The notes below the pieces were generated by a model. It worked only from the letters and a program-made list of their open reading frames with translations. It ran no database searches and was not told where the DNA came from. DNA of 64,000 bases, from contig NC_015577.1 in NCBI RefSeq assembly GCF_000214355.1, positions 1,349,121 through 1,413,120 of the forward strand. The letters run 5' to 3'. The position numbers and the translations under genes were made by a program. This document shows positions 7,796-17,704 of this stretch, piece after piece. Origin of the DNA: Leadbettera azotonutricia ZAS-9. GTDB taxonomy: Bacteria; Spirochaetota; Spirochaetia; Treponematales; Breznakiellaceae. Each line of letters opens with the position of its first letter. The stretch's first letter is position 1.

Positions 7796-9871
7796 ATGCT
7801 TAAGACTATGCGGAACATCGGCATCATGGCTCATATTGATGCAGGGAAAACCACAACCACGGAACGTATCCTCTATTATACCGGGAAGAGCCACCGCATA
7901 GGCGAAGTGGACGATGGCGAAGCCATCATGGATTGGATGGAGCAGGAGCAGGAAAGGGGCATCACTATACAAAGCGCCGCCACCACTACCTATTGGAAAC
8001 GCCTGGGCATTAAAGGTGAAAATATCGATGCTGCAAAGCTGCCCCAATACCAGATCAATATTATCGATACCCCCGGCCATGTGGATTTTACCGCCGAGGT
8101 CGAGCGTTCCTTAAGGGTCCTCGACGGGGCCATCGCAATCTTCGACGCTGTCCATGGCGTGGAGCCTCAGACCGAAACCGTGTGGCGCCAGGCTGAGCAT
8201 TATAAAGTCCCCTGCATAGGCTATGTAAATAAAATGGACAGGGTGGGGGCCGATTTTTTCCCGGTCCTGGATGATATCAGGGCCAAGCTTGCAGCCAATC
8301 CTGTGGCTGTCCAGATCCCTCTGGGTAAAGAAAACAATTTTGAAGGCGTCATAGATCTCATCGAAATGAAGGAGATACGCTGGGATTCTGCTACGGATGG
8401 CGAAGAAATGGACATCACCCCCATTTCGGGAGAAAGGGAAGCCCTTGCCAAAGAGTGGCGGGAAAGGCTCATCGACGCCCTTTCGAGCGTTTCCGATGCG
8501 GTCACCGAAAAATACCTGGCCGGCGAGGAGCTTCCCTCCGAGCTGATACGCAGCGAATTGCGCAAAGCAGTTATTAGCCGCGCCGTGCTTCCCATATTTG
8601 CGGGGGCTTCCCGGAGGAACATGGGGGTCCAGCCCCTCATCGACGCGGTGGTGGATTATCTTCCTGCTCCTGACGAGACCGTGCCCGCTGTGGGCCATCA
8701 CCTTAAAAAAGATGAAGACATTACCATCCCCTGCGATCCCAATGCCATCCCCCTGGGCCTGGTTTTCAAGATCCAGAATGATCGCGAGGCGGGAAGCCTC
8801 TGTTATGCGCGCATGTATTCCGGCTCGATCAAGCCTGGCACCATGGTCTTCAATGTGGGCAAGAAAAAGCGGGAACGGGCAAACCGAATTCTCCGTATGC
8901 ACTCCAACAAGTCCGAGCCCATGGACTCACTCCAGGCAGGGGACATCGGGGTCATCATAGGCTTGAAGCTCGCCCAGACCGGGGACACCATAGGCAGCGA
9001 AGGCTGGCCCGTGCTGCTCGAAAAGATGCAGTTTCCCGAGCCTGTCATCTCTGTTTCCATGGAGCCGAAAAACCTTTCGGAACAGGAAAAGCTCAAGGAG
9101 ATACTTGCCCTCCTTTCCAAAGAAGATCCAACCTTCACCGCAAGGGAAGACGATGAAACAGGGCAGCTCATTATTTCGGGCATGGGTGAACTCCACCTGG
9201 ATGTCCTGGTAACCCGCATCATCAAGGAATACAGTGTAGGCGCCAGGGTGGGGAATCCCCAGGTTACTTACCGCGAGTCAATCAGTACTGCTGTTGAAAG
9301 AACCGAAACTTTCTCCAAGGTTGTGGCAGGCAAAGAAAACGCCGCTTCCCTTACCCTCAGAATTGAACCCCGGGAGCGGGGCCAGGGAAACAACTTTGCC
9401 TGGGCAGTAAAAAATTCCGCTATCCCCGACGAAATCAAGGATGCTGTGGAGAGGGGCGTCAACGGCGCGTTCCAGTCGGGCATAGCCCTGGGCTACCCCT
9501 GCATAGACATTGGTGTAACTGTTGTCAATGCCGTTTACTCTGAGCTTACCGGTACCGAGTTCGCCTTTGAAGCCTGCGCCAGCCTTGGTTTTGACGAGGC
9601 CTGCAGGAATGCCGCCCCCATACTCCTTGAACCCATCATGGCGGTGGATCTTGTCGCGCCCAAGGAATTTGTGGGGGATGTAATCAGCCTGGTTACCCAG
9701 AGGGGCGGCCAGGTATTGAGCATGGATTCCAAACCTGGGGGCGACGAAGTAAAGGCCCAGGCGCCCATGGCAAAGATGTTCGGTTTTATGACTTCACTCC
9801 GTTCGGTAAGCCAGGGACGCGCAACCTTTACCATGGAATTCTCCCACTTCGAAAAGAAGGCGGAGAGATAA
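7796..9871 (+). CDS. fusA: Elongation factor G (translocase GTPase)
   Basis: All five GTPase motifs are visible: AHIDAGKTTTTER (P-loop), RGITIQSA (switch I Thr), DTPGHVDF, NKMD, and FAGAS. Domains II-V follow (FKIQNDREAGSLCYARMYSG; GMGELHLDVL in the domain III/IV region; QVLSMDSKPGGDEVKAQAP and TSLRSVSQGRATFTMEF in domain V). At 691 aa it has normal length. Between switch I and DTPGH there is an extra stretch (WKRLGIKGENIDAAKLPQY), longer than in canonical EF-G. Many spirochaetes carry two EF-G paralogues, one for translocation and one for ribosome recycling; which of the two this is cannot be told here. No ribosomal protein genes or tuf are adjacent, so it is not in a classical str operon. 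Confidence 0.93.
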   Translation: MLKTMRNIGIMAHIDAGKTTTTERILYYTGKSHRIGEVDDGEAIMDWMEQEQERGITIQSAATTTYWKRLGIKGENIDAAKLPQYQINIIDTPGHVDFTAEVERSLRVLDGAIAIFDAVHGVEPQTETVWRQAEHYKVPCIGYVNKMDRVGADFFPVLDDIRAKLAANPVAVQIPLGKENNFEGVIDLIEMKEIRWDSATDGEEMDITPISGEREALAKEWRERLIDALSSVSDAVTEKYLAGEELPSELIRSELRKAVISRAVLPIFAGASRRNMGVQPLIDAVVDYLPAPDETVPAVGHHLKKDEDITIPCDPNAIPLGLVFKIQNDREAGSLCYARMYSGSIKPGTMVFNVGKKKRERANRILRMHSNKSEPMDSLQAGDIGVIIGLKLAQTGDTIGSEGWPVLLEKMQFPEPVISVSMEPKNLSEQEKLKEILALLSKEDPTFTAREDDETGQLIISGMGELHLDVLVTRIIKEYSVGARVGNPQVTYRESISTAVERTETFSKVVAGKENAASLTLRIEPRERGQGNNFAWAVKNSAIPDEIKDAVERGVNGAFQSGIALGYPCIDIGVTVVNAVYSELTGTEFAFEACASLGFDEACRNAAPILLEPIMAVDLVAPKEFVGDVISLVTQRGGQVLSMDSKPGGDEVKAQAPMAKMFGFMTSLRSVSQGRATFTMEFSHFEKKAER

Positions 9872-9886
9872 GCATTGCTATCAAGC

Positions 9887-10615
9887 TTACGCTTTTTTCC
9901 CTGTTATAGCGATGAGCCTGATGGGCGATCCTGAGCCGCCCTTGAATTTGTTGGGCAGTCCTATAACATAAAAGAAAACAGGCAGGACTTTAAGGTTTTT
10001 GATGTTTTCTATAATGGGTATGCCTTTGCCTAATAGCACATAATGGGCTTCGTCGGCGCTTCCAAAGGCGTCGATGGCAAGGCAGTCGCAGCCCGCAGCT
10101 TTGATTCCTTTTTCTGCCAAATATTCCGCGCAGCCTTTTGAAATTCCGGGCCAGTCTTTTAGATATTCAGCCGAATTGGGCTGTATGCGATATTTATCAT
10201 CCCAGCCAAAACGGAACATGACAATATCGCCTTTGTTGATTTCACCGTTTTTCTGCTCGAATGCCTTTACCGCGTTTTCATCGAAGAGCCCTCTTGCGGG
10301 CAGATTCAGGGCATCAATGCGCACGCCCCGGCCCATAACGGTTTTAACGGGAAGCTCGTCAATGGGACAGGCATGGGGAATAAAATGCTTTGGCGCATCG
10401 ATATGGGTGCCCGTATGCTCCGACATGACAATCATGGAGTGCAGTGCCGCATTCCCCGAATCGTAGCTTTCGTATACTACTGAACCGTAACGCGCCTGGG
10501 TGGGCCATGCGGGCATGCCTGATTCCAGGGTATATGAAAGGTCTACAATTTCGGCACTGTCCATGATTCCTGCCAAAATTTCAGGCAGGCTTTCCATTTC
10601 CCCGGCTTCCCCCAT
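9887..10615 (-). CDS. Cyclase-family / kynurenine formamidase-like metal hydrolase
   Basis: The motif EHTGTHIDAPKHF matches the HxGTHxDxPxHF signature of the cyclase family (the fold of bacterial arylformamidase KynB and related amide or ester hydrolases), with the His and Asp residues that bind the metal. Further family features are the early DLSYTLESGMPAWP segment and the C-terminal GNAAL/CDCLAIDAFGSADE region. It has 242 aa and no signal peptide, hence is cytosolic. No other tryptophan-degradation genes are nearby, so kynurenine formamidase activity is not implied. It is the last gene of a minus-strand run, 14 nt after the hybrid kinase. Confidence 0.85.
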   Translation of the reverse strand: MGEAGEMESLPEILAGIMDSAEIVDLSYTLESGMPAWPTQARYGSVVYESYDSGNAALHSMIVMSEHTGTHIDAPKHFIPHACPIDELPVKTVMGRGVRIDALNLPARGLFDENAVKAFEQKNGEINKGDIVMFRFGWDDKYRIQPNSAEYLKDWPGISKGCAEYLAEKGIKAAGCDCLAIDAFGSADEAHYVLLGKGIPIIENIKNLKVLPVFFYVIGLPNKFKGGSGSPIRLIAITGKKA

Positions 10616-10629
10616 ATTTTCCTTCCTGC

Positions 10630-13600
10630 TTATTTCAAGAGTTTAAAGGTAACTTCCAACAATTTATCCATTTCCAAAGGCTTGGCAAGGTGGGAGTTCA
10701 TTCCCGATGCAATGGCTTTGTCTATGTCTTCCTTAAAAGCATTCGCAGTCAAGGCTACGATAGCCACGCTTTTTGCATCTTCCCTGTCCAGCTTTCGTAT
10801 CGCCATGGAAGATTCGTAGCCGTTCATGTTGGGCATCTGCACATCCATGTAGATGATATCAAAATAATTCGGCGGCGAAGCTTTAAAAGCTTCCAGGGCT
10901 TCAATACCGTCTGCGGCTTCCTCAATTAATATTCCTGTATATTCGAGCATGTTTACTGCGATAAGCCTGTTGATATCAACATCGTCTACAATGAGGGCGC
11001 GCTTTTCTTTAAGTTTCCCTTCAATATCGGTAATGGCAATCTTTATTTCTTCTTCGGGTTTTGCCTCGGGAAGCCGGATTTCAAAGCTAAAGACGCTTCC
11101 TTCGCCGACTTTGCTTTCTACGGTAATGTTTCCGCCAAAGAGCTGGATTATGCTCTTCGAAATGGCAAGCCCAAGGCCTGTTCCGCCGTACCTTTGCGAA
11201 ATTTGATTGGAAGTCTGTTCAAAGGGCTTAAAGAGGTTTTTTATAGCTTCTTCGGATATTCCTATTCCTGTGTCCCTTACCGAAAAGGCCAGCAGCGCTT
11301 TGCCGTCTTTGCGTTCCTTTATAGAAACGTTGAATTCAATTCTGCCCATCTCGGGAGTGAACTTAACCGAGTTCCCCAAAAGATTTATAAGTACCTGCCG
11401 GAGCCTTAATGAATCGCCGATAAAGAAAGCGGGTTCTTCAATATCCGCATTAACTGTAAAGGTAATATTTTTATCATTGCACCGGGGTTTAATAATAGTA
11501 GTAACAGTGCTAATCAGTTTGGGGAGATCCAGAAGCTCGTCAGAAAGCTCTATTTTGCCTGCTTCAATTTTGGAAATATCCAATATGTCGTTAAGAAGGC
11601 CCAGAAGATGCTGGGACGAGGTTTCTATCTGGCCTATGTTTGCAAGTATCTCTATTGGGTTGGGTTCCGGTTCTGATATTTTCTTTTTAACAATGCCTGT
11701 CATGCCTATGATGGCATTCATGGGGGTGCGTATCTCGTGGCTCATCCTGGCGAGGAAATCGCCCTTATGTTCATTGGCCCTGTTGGCATCGGCCACGGCT
11801 TTTTCAAGCTCTTCCTGGGTATGGCGGAGTTCTTCTTCGATGAGTACCCTGGTAGAAACATCACGGCCGAATCCCAGTATGCCTGCCAGTACGCCGGTAT
11901 TATCAAAGACCGGTGTAAGGACAGTATCGAGAATTTCCTTATGCCCGTCCGCAAATACCAGGCGCTGCTCAATGTAGAAAGGTTTGCCTGTTTCCATAAC
12001 CTTTCTGTTGTTTTCCTGGAAAGCCTCAAGAAGAAGGCAGGGTACTATTTCTTTTTCATTCTTGCCCGCTATTTCGGTGGATGCTATGCCGCTTAACGAG
12101 GCATAACGGGGGTTGGCTGCCAACAGCTTGCCTTTGGTATCCTGGTACCAGATGAGATCGGGAGATGCCGAGAAGATGGATTCCAGAAGATTCTTTTGTT
12201 CTGCGGTTTGCTGCTGCTGTTGTATTAATTCAGTTACATCAGTAGTGGTAATAATGTAACCGATCTTTTTTCCTTCTTTATCGGTAAGGTAGGTAGCCTC
12301 GCCTTTATAGTAACAATTATGGGGAGCAAAAAAGATAATTTCCGATTCCCTGCTTCCCTCTAAGGCTGTTATAGGATCATATTCGGAATGAATAGGATAC
12401 ACAGAATAATCGTAATAGTACAGACCTACTACTTCTTCACGCTCTTTGCCCATAACAGCAAGACTTAACTCATTGACATAGATAATGACCAGATCCTTAT
12501 TGGTAATTACCAGAGGACCCCTGTCGGCTTCTACAAGACTGTCGGCCATTTCATCAAATGAGTCTGCCAGGGTGCCTATCTCATCTTTTACCGGCGCATG
12601 GAAACGGAATTGCCGCTCTCCCGAACGGAAGCGGGAAATCCCCCGGTTGAGGTTCGTAATACTCCCCGTCAAAGACGAGGCCATCCAGACAGCGATAAGA
12701 ACCACGAGAAGTATCATGAAACCAGCGGATATGACAAGCTTAATGGTTGTAGACAAGAGATTGGAAGAAATGGCCCTGGAGCTGTCGTTAGTGGCCCTTA
12801 AGAGTTCCTGGTTAGTCTCGGCGTTAACCCGGTCGAGTATGGCCTTGGTCTCCAGGGCAGGCCGCTGGAAATCTTCAAGCCCTGCGCCTATGGCTACAAA
12901 TCCGAAGCCCCGTTTCGTGTTTCCGTAATTGCCCGTATAATAGGGGATGGTAGCCGCAGTATTGGGCTTCCAGATTCCGCTCCAGAGTATAAGGAAAGAA
13001 CCCGAGCCTCCTTCGGCGGTTAGATCCATCCAGCCTGTGCACTGGGGAGCATTGTTGAGGTAGCGGCCGTCAAGGCCGACAAAACCTGCGGCGGTTAATT
13101 CAGGCGCAGGTTTTTTTGTTCTGGACTGCTCGTCGAAAATGGGCCAGTTGGTTCGTTCTACAAAGTCGTCCCATTTTTCTATGCCGCTGGCTTTCCATGC
13201 GTTGTAGATCTTGTCTTCCAGCCAGGGTACCTGGGGGTCCCCGGTTTCCGGATCAAACCCTACGATGGAATGATGGCGGGGATGGCAAATACTGCGGCAC
13301 TTATAATCCCAGATAAAGGCATAGTTGCCCTCGAAAGCGCTGGGCATTTCCACATAGCGTTCGTTCATTGGGGTAACATGATCCACAAATTCCATAATAT
13401 GATCGTGGTCGAGGGCGAGGGTAACGTAGCCGGAAATCCTGCCGTTACGCATTACCGGCGCAGCCCAGCGTACTATGCCCCTGAACCGTTTGCCGGTGGG
13501 GTTTTCCTGTCCCGCATAAGCTTCTTCCTCGGGCTGCCAGTTTAACTTTCTGGCCGCAACATTTTCAGGGTTATACATGCCTATGAGGTGAGATCCCACA

Positions 13601-14382
13601 TAGGCGCCTATCACATCGGAAACATAAATTTCGCCGGGTTTCAATTTTTTTAATTCTTCAAAATAATTTTCCGCTTTTACAAAAGTATTCTGCTTTATGG
13701 AGATGTTCTTTTTTGTTTTATCCATGAGGTTCGAAGTGGTAATTTTTATAATTTCATTTCCATTCAAATCAACGTAAGTCATTTCATGGTATAGAGGACT
13801 GTCTTTGGTTTCCCAAAGTATCCGGGGGGTGTTGCGATAGTTGGTATCGTTCTCGGTATTTGATGATGCAGAATAAGAACCTGTTTGCAGATCTTCCGCA
13901 GGAACCCAGGTTTTTTTGTCTTCCGAAAGCACCCATTCGCGCTGCTTCACCAGTACCCCAAGTTTATGATCCAGAAAATGACGGTATAAAGCGTCGTTTG
14001 GTTCAAGCCCTGCAGCATAGAGTATGTCGTCGTCCCTTGCGTAAAGAAAATCCGCAATCTGCCGCGCTAAATCGGTACTGGTGCGTTCTATCTGTTCAGT
14101 GGCCGAATTGTTTAGGGCAGCTACAGAGTCTTCAACCGCCAGATCCCCAAGGCGCACCAGGGCAATGTTGGCCTTTTCCTTTAATTCTTCAGCGCTGCGT
14201 TTCAGTTCATTTCCCAAATTCTGGGACTGTGTCCAGGCTATAATGGTGAGGGCTATCAAAGGTATTACTTTTATTACTAAAAATATCAGAATGAGTTTGG
14301 CCCGCATTCCGATACCCAAACCATTGATAAAAGATTCAACTGCGTATCTGATTTTGTGGATTAATTTTACGAAAAGATTCAT
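10630..14382 (-). CDS. Hybrid sensor histidine kinase with Cache, HAMP, two PAS and receiver domains
   Basis: The 1250-aa protein has a membrane segment near residues 28-48, a large extracytoplasmic Cache-like sensor (about 60-530), a second membrane segment near 545-570, and a HAMP linker (SITNLNRGISRFRSGER). Two PAS segments follow (LVEADRGPLVITNKDLVIIY; SPDLIWYQDTKGKLLAANPR). The kinase core has FLARMSHEIRTPMNAIIGM with the phospho-accepting His882, then N and G boxes (VLINLLGNSVKFTP, VRDTGIGIS, GTGLGLAI). A C-terminal receiver carries Asp1180 in YMDVQMPNMNGYES. No separate response regulator lies next to it, so the output partner is unknown. It follows the ParB-like gene by 16 nt and is probably in the same transcript as the PBP gene, which hints at cell-envelope sensing (inference). 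Confidence 0.92.
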   Translation of the reverse strand: MNLFVKLIHKIRYAVESFINGLGIGMRAKLILIFLVIKVIPLIALTIIAWTQSQNLGNELKRSAEELKEKANIALVRLGDLAVEDSVAALNNSATEQIERTSTDLARQIADFLYARDDDILYAAGLEPNDALYRHFLDHKLGVLVKQREWVLSEDKKTWVPAEDLQTGSYSASSNTENDTNYRNTPRILWETKDSPLYHEMTYVDLNGNEIIKITTSNLMDKTKKNISIKQNTFVKAENYFEELKKLKPGEIYVSDVIGAYVGSHLIGMYNPENVAARKLNWQPEEEAYAGQENPTGKRFRGIVRWAAPVMRNGRISGYVTLALDHDHIMEFVDHVTPMNERYVEMPSAFEGNYAFIWDYKCRSICHPRHHSIVGFDPETGDPQVPWLEDKIYNAWKASGIEKWDDFVERTNWPIFDEQSRTKKPAPELTAAGFVGLDGRYLNNAPQCTGWMDLTAEGGSGSFLILWSGIWKPNTAATIPYYTGNYGNTKRGFGFVAIGAGLEDFQRPALETKAILDRVNAETNQELLRATNDSSRAISSNLLSTTIKLVISAGFMILLVVLIAVWMASSLTGSITNLNRGISRFRSGERQFRFHAPVKDEIGTLADSFDEMADSLVEADRGPLVITNKDLVIIYVNELSLAVMGKEREEVVGLYYYDYSVYPIHSEYDPITALEGSRESEIIFFAPHNCYYKGEATYLTDKEGKKIGYIITTTDVTELIQQQQQTAEQKNLLESIFSASPDLIWYQDTKGKLLAANPRYASLSGIASTEIAGKNEKEIVPCLLLEAFQENNRKVMETGKPFYIEQRLVFADGHKEILDTVLTPVFDNTGVLAGILGFGRDVSTRVLIEEELRHTQEELEKAVADANRANEHKGDFLARMSHEIRTPMNAIIGMTGIVKKKISEPEPNPIEILANIGQIETSSQHLLGLLNDILDISKIEAGKIELSDELLDLPKLISTVTTIIKPRCNDKNITFTVNADIEEPAFFIGDSLRLRQVLINLLGNSVKFTPEMGRIEFNVSIKERKDGKALLAFSVRDTGIGISEEAIKNLFKPFEQTSNQISQRYGGTGLGLAISKSIIQLFGGNITVESKVGEGSVFSFEIRLPEAKPEEEIKIAITDIEGKLKEKRALIVDDVDINRLIAVNMLEYTGILIEEAADGIEALEAFKASPPNYFDIIYMDVQMPNMNGYESSMAIRKLDREDAKSVAIVALTANAFKEDIDKAIASGMNSHLAKPLEMDKLLEVTFKLLK

Positions 14383-14398
14383 TTTCTTGCCGACCTGC

Positions 14399-14791
14399 CT
14401 ACTTTCCTGCCCTGAAAAGGCGGGAGAAAAATCTTATGATTGCGTTGAGTATTCTGCGGAAAAAAGAAGGGTTTTTAAGGCGGTAAATACGCCGGGTAGC
14501 TTCGGCTATTTCTTCAGTGTTAAAATCCTGGCGCTGAATGTTTTCTTCAACTTCATATTCCAGCCTGGAAAGCTTGTCGGGGAATTCAGCCACTACCGCG
14601 TTGATGGTACGCCAGCCCAATGACTTGGCAGCTTCAAGCCTTCTTTCCCCTGCGATGAGGGCATTGTCATTGGTTATTACTATGGGATTGATCTGCCCGA
14701 AATGCTTGAGGCTGTCCGCCAGGGAAGCTATATCCCCCAGATCCTTGCGTATCCTCTTTTTCACCTTTATATCTTCTATGGAAACTTGCAT
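14399..14791 (-). CDS. Small ParB/Srx-fold nuclease-like protein
   Basis: The start at 14791 (MQVSIEDIKVKKRIRKDLGD) gives a 130-aa protein; a longer upstream frame lies wholly inside the PBP gene and looks like antiphase noise. Residues of about 1-95 match the ParB N-terminal fold: the strand NPIVITND, the box LIAGERRLEAAKSLG (normally GERRxRAA), and VEENIQRQDFN. There is no helix-turn-helix or ParB dimerisation domain. The tail is a basic amphipathic helix (RRILNAIIRFFSRLFRAGK) that could touch the membrane. It starts 10 nt after the PBP stop codon and is likely translated from the same mRNA. Chromosome partition is unlikely for so short a form. Confidence 0.82.
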   Translation of the reverse strand: MQVSIEDIKVKKRIRKDLGDIASLADSLKHFGQINPIVITNDNALIAGERRLEAAKSLGWRTINAVVAEFPDKLSRLEYEVEENIQRQDFNTEEIAEATRRIYRLKNPSFFRRILNAIIRFFSRLFRAGK

Positions 14792-14801
14792 TCTGGCTTG
14801 C

Positions 14802-17474
14802 CTAATCCAATAACGGGTTATAAGCCGGCAGTTCCAGGCCATTATTTGGGACCGGATCAGTCGGCATGGTCTGTGAATCAGTAGTATTACTGTTTCTGGA
14901 AGTACTGTTCCTGCCGGAAGCCGTGGAATTCCTGCTATTGGTTCTGGCAGAAGAATTTCTGTTGGTATTAGCGCTATTCCTGTTTGAAGTGCGCTCCTGG
15001 TATTCAGCGGGCAGGGTGGGCATGGTAAGGGTTTTAAGGAGATCCGCATCGTCAATGGTGAGGGTGTCGGATCTTAAACGTTCAAGATTCACTTCTACGG
15101 AACCTGTATTGCCGTGTATGTTGCAGTAGAGACTAGGCTGGGTTCCTTCGAGGAAGGGGAGGGTGACATCCCCCTGGTTGCAGGCGGCGGTTTTTAACAG
15201 CCCCGACTTAGCGCAGACCGTCACATCAATAATGCCCGAAGTGGGGCGCACAAAATCTTTAAAGGCAAGGCCCTGGTGAACCTCGCGCATAAAGTCTGCC
15301 CATACGGGGCCTGCCAAGGTAGAACCAGTGAGGTTGACGCCAAGGGAGTTGCCGGGTTTGTCAAAGCCGAACCAGATAGCGGTTGTGTAGTAAGCCGAGA
15401 ACCCAACAGTCCAGGCGTCAGACCAGTTCTGGGGAGTTCCGGTCTTGCCCGCCATGGGCATTCTGAAATTCTTGCCGTTTTCGTCTTTGAAGCTGAATTT
15501 ATAACTCCAGTTGTCCGCAGGGTTGAGGGAGGGACCCGCAAGAGTACCCTGTTCAACTGTTTTCTTGAGCATGCTGACCATAACGTACGCATTCTGGGGG
15601 CTGATGATCTGAATATCGTTTCCGAGGCGCCGCTGCCTGAGCCTCAAATCGCGCTCTATATCCAGCACCACTTTTCCGCTTCTGTCCTCTACGGAACGTA
15701 TGGCCATAGGTGTTACTTCCCGGCCCTGATTGGCAAAAGTTGCAAAAGCCTTTGCCATTCTTAAGGGGGATGTCGAGATAATGCCAAGACCCAGGGGGTA
15801 CACCCTGGGGAAAATGCGGCGTATGTCGTCGGGGCTGGTATAGCCCAGAAGGGCGGAGGCCCGGTTTATGGCGGCGTCAAATCCTATGGTGTCCAGGACC
15901 TTAAGGGAAGGAACATTCATGGACTGGGCCAAGGCGTCATAGAGCAGGACAGAGCCCTTCCACTCGCCCCTGAAATTGAGAGGCAGATAAGGGGTGCCGT
16001 CTTCGTTGTGGAATACTATGGGCACATCGTTGATAAGGGAAGTGGGGGTAAGCTTACGGCTGTCTATGGCTGCGGAATAGTAAAGGGGCTTGAAAGAACT
16101 TCCGGGCTGCAGGTTCCCCTGGGTAGCCCTGATGAGCTGGTTGGATTCGTCGTACTTGGAACCCCCGATAATTGCCGTAATGTAGCCTGTTTCGTTTTCT
16201 ATGGAAACAAGGGCGCCCTCTACCACGTTCTGTTCAGTATTGGTTTTAAGGGCGGCAAAACCCGTATTGGTCAAAGGTTTCAGATCCGAGATGCCGAAGG
16301 CCAGGGCTGCCAAATCTATTACCGGATTAATGACCTTGGTGTAACGGGCCATGGCCTTTGATTCGCTTTGCGTGCTGGAAGCATCGTGAATATCCTCGAT
16401 ATTAAAGTAGAGGGCCAGAAGATCCACTATGGGAATATAGGTGCGCTCCGCCTGGACATTGCTGGATCCGGAAGACCTTGTGTATTCCGCATTGGCCTTC
16501 GCAAGACCCTGGGCCATGAATTTTGCCGCCGCTTCCTGATGCTTGAGGTTCAGGGTGGTGTATACGGTATAGCCATCGCGGTAGTAATCCATGGTGCCGT
16601 ACATCATGCCGTCCAGTTCGCGGCGCACATATTCGGAGAACCAGGGCGCCTTGTCTTCGCGGTTATAGTAGGCCGCGATGGAAGCCCGGGTATAATCGTA
16701 ATTGTCCCAATACTCGCTAAAGGAAGCATCCGCTTCTTCCCGTGTGGTATAGCCGAATTCGATCATGCGGTCCAGGACAGCCTGCTGCCTGTCCATGGCG
16801 TCGTTGGGGTTGTTCAGGGGATTGTAGCGGGTGGGGCTTGAAAGCTGGATCACCAGGAGGGCCGATTCAGCCAGGCTGATTTCCCTTGCGCTGTGGCCGA
16901 AGAAATACTGGCTTGCGGTCTCTACCCCGTAAACCCCGGGGCCCATGATCATATAGTTGAGGTAGATTTCGAGGATCTCATTTTTTGTATAGCGCCTTTC
17001 CATCTGGAAGGCCCACCAGAGTTCGCGTATTTTACGGGTGATGGTGTACTCGCTCCGGTCGGTGTAGAGGGTACCCGCTACCTGCTGGGTGATGGTGGAG
17101 CCGCCGCCCCAGTTTTTGCCTATGAGCCTTCCAAAGGCGGCCCTGGCAATACCCCTGACACTGAAACCTTTGTGGTTGTAAAAATCCGGATCTTCCCTCG
17201 CCAGCACCGCGTAGATGAGGTGCCGGGGAAGGTCGTTGAGGGAGATCATTTCCCGCTTTTCGTCAGCTGAAAATTCAGTCACCAGGTTCCCGTTGATGTC
17301 CATTATTTTAGTCGGCAGTGCCGGCGCGAAGTCTATGAAGTTTTCCTGGTTCTTGATATTGGAAGTTTCAGCCAGGGACAGCCCCAGGGCTATCCCGATA
17401 ACCACCGCCGCAGCCACTGTAAGGGCTGCCAATGCGCGGATAAGGATAGCAAATAGTATGGAAGGACTTTGCAC
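14802..17474 (-). CDS. Class A penicillin-binding protein (transglycosylase/transpeptidase)
   Basis: The 890-aa protein makes and cross-links peptidoglycan. A membrane anchor lies at about residues 8-35. The GT51 transglycosylase domain shows AREDPDFYNHKGFS, GGGSTITQQVAGTLY and RKIRELWWAFQMERRY. The transpeptidase domain shows the SxxK motif GSSFK with catalytic Ser459, the SxN motif in AQSMNVPS, and KTGTPQNW. The tail is an unusual low-complexity Asn/Ser/Thr/Arg stretch (for example NRNSANTNRNSSARTNSRNS), outside the fold. The start is a GTG at 17474, since an in-frame stop lies just upstream. It has no clear Shine-Dalgarno sequence. TTGACA at 17512-17507 may be its -35 box, though the matching -10 is weak. 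It heads a run with the ParB-like, kinase and cyclase genes. Confidence 0.93.
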   Translation of the reverse strand: MQSPSILFAILIRALAALTVAAAVVIGIALGLSLAETSNIKNQENFIDFAPALPTKIMDINGNLVTEFSADEKREMISLNDLPRHLIYAVLAREDPDFYNHKGFSVRGIARAAFGRLIGKNWGGGSTITQQVAGTLYTDRSEYTITRKIRELWWAFQMERRYTKNEILEIYLNYMIMGPGVYGVETASQYFFGHSAREISLAESALLVIQLSSPTRYNPLNNPNDAMDRQQAVLDRMIEFGYTTREEADASFSEYWDNYDYTRASIAAYYNREDKAPWFSEYVRRELDGMMYGTMDYYRDGYTVYTTLNLKHQEAAAKFMAQGLAKANAEYTRSSGSSNVQAERTYIPIVDLLALYFNIEDIHDASSTQSESKAMARYTKVINPVIDLAALAFGISDLKPLTNTGFAALKTNTEQNVVEGALVSIENETGYITAIIGGSKYDESNQLIRATQGNLQPGSSFKPLYYSAAIDSRKLTPTSLINDVPIVFHNEDGTPYLPLNFRGEWKGSVLLYDALAQSMNVPSLKVLDTIGFDAAINRASALLGYTSPDDIRRIFPRVYPLGLGIISTSPLRMAKAFATFANQGREVTPMAIRSVEDRSGKVVLDIERDLRLRQRRLGNDIQIISPQNAYVMVSMLKKTVEQGTLAGPSLNPADNWSYKFSFKDENGKNFRMPMAGKTGTPQNWSDAWTVGFSAYYTTAIWFGFDKPGNSLGVNLTGSTLAGPVWADFMREVHQGLAFKDFVRPTSGIIDVTVCAKSGLLKTAACNQGDVTLPFLEGTQPSLYCNIHGNTGSVEVNLERLRSDTLTIDDADLLKTLTMPTLPAEYQERTSNRNSANTNRNSSARTNSRNSTASGRNSTSRNSNTTDSQTMPTDPVPNNGLELPAYNPLLD

Positions 17475-17556
17475 TATAATAAGAGCTTACGTAAAGGAAG
17501 GCTATTTGTCAAGGTTTTCCATGGAAGGCGCCCATTGAAAGGTACTGCATGGCTCT

Positions 17557-17590
17557 AAAAAAAGGCTGACCGCGGAAACCGCAGCCAGCC
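17557..17590 (-). terminator. Rho-independent terminator after PEGA gene
   Basis: Read on the minus strand, GGCTG and GCGG pair with CCGC and CAGCC around a short TTT loop (with a 3x3 internal mismatch), followed by seven T residues. It ends the ferredoxin - M23 - PEGA transcription unit and separates it from the PBP gene, which begins about 80 nt further on. Confidence 0.75.
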
Positions 17591-17704
17591 CTGCCCTTGA
17601 GGCAATCGGAAATATAGTGATTTGGGAGGGGAACTATAGTTCCGACATTTAAAATATCGGAGCAGACAGGCAAATTCTTAATAAAAAGCACAAAATCCGG
17701 GAAA

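Noticed and set aside
14792-15055. Longer upstream frame of the ParB-like gene
   Set aside because: It lies wholly inside the PBP gene, in another frame, and has low-complexity text; the ATG at 14791 begins the recognisable domain.
17476-17512. Leaderless promoter for the PBP gene
   Set aside because: TTGACA is perfect, but the box at 17 bp (TAAGCT) is poor and the good TATTAT is too far away, so I do not count it among the leaderless cases.
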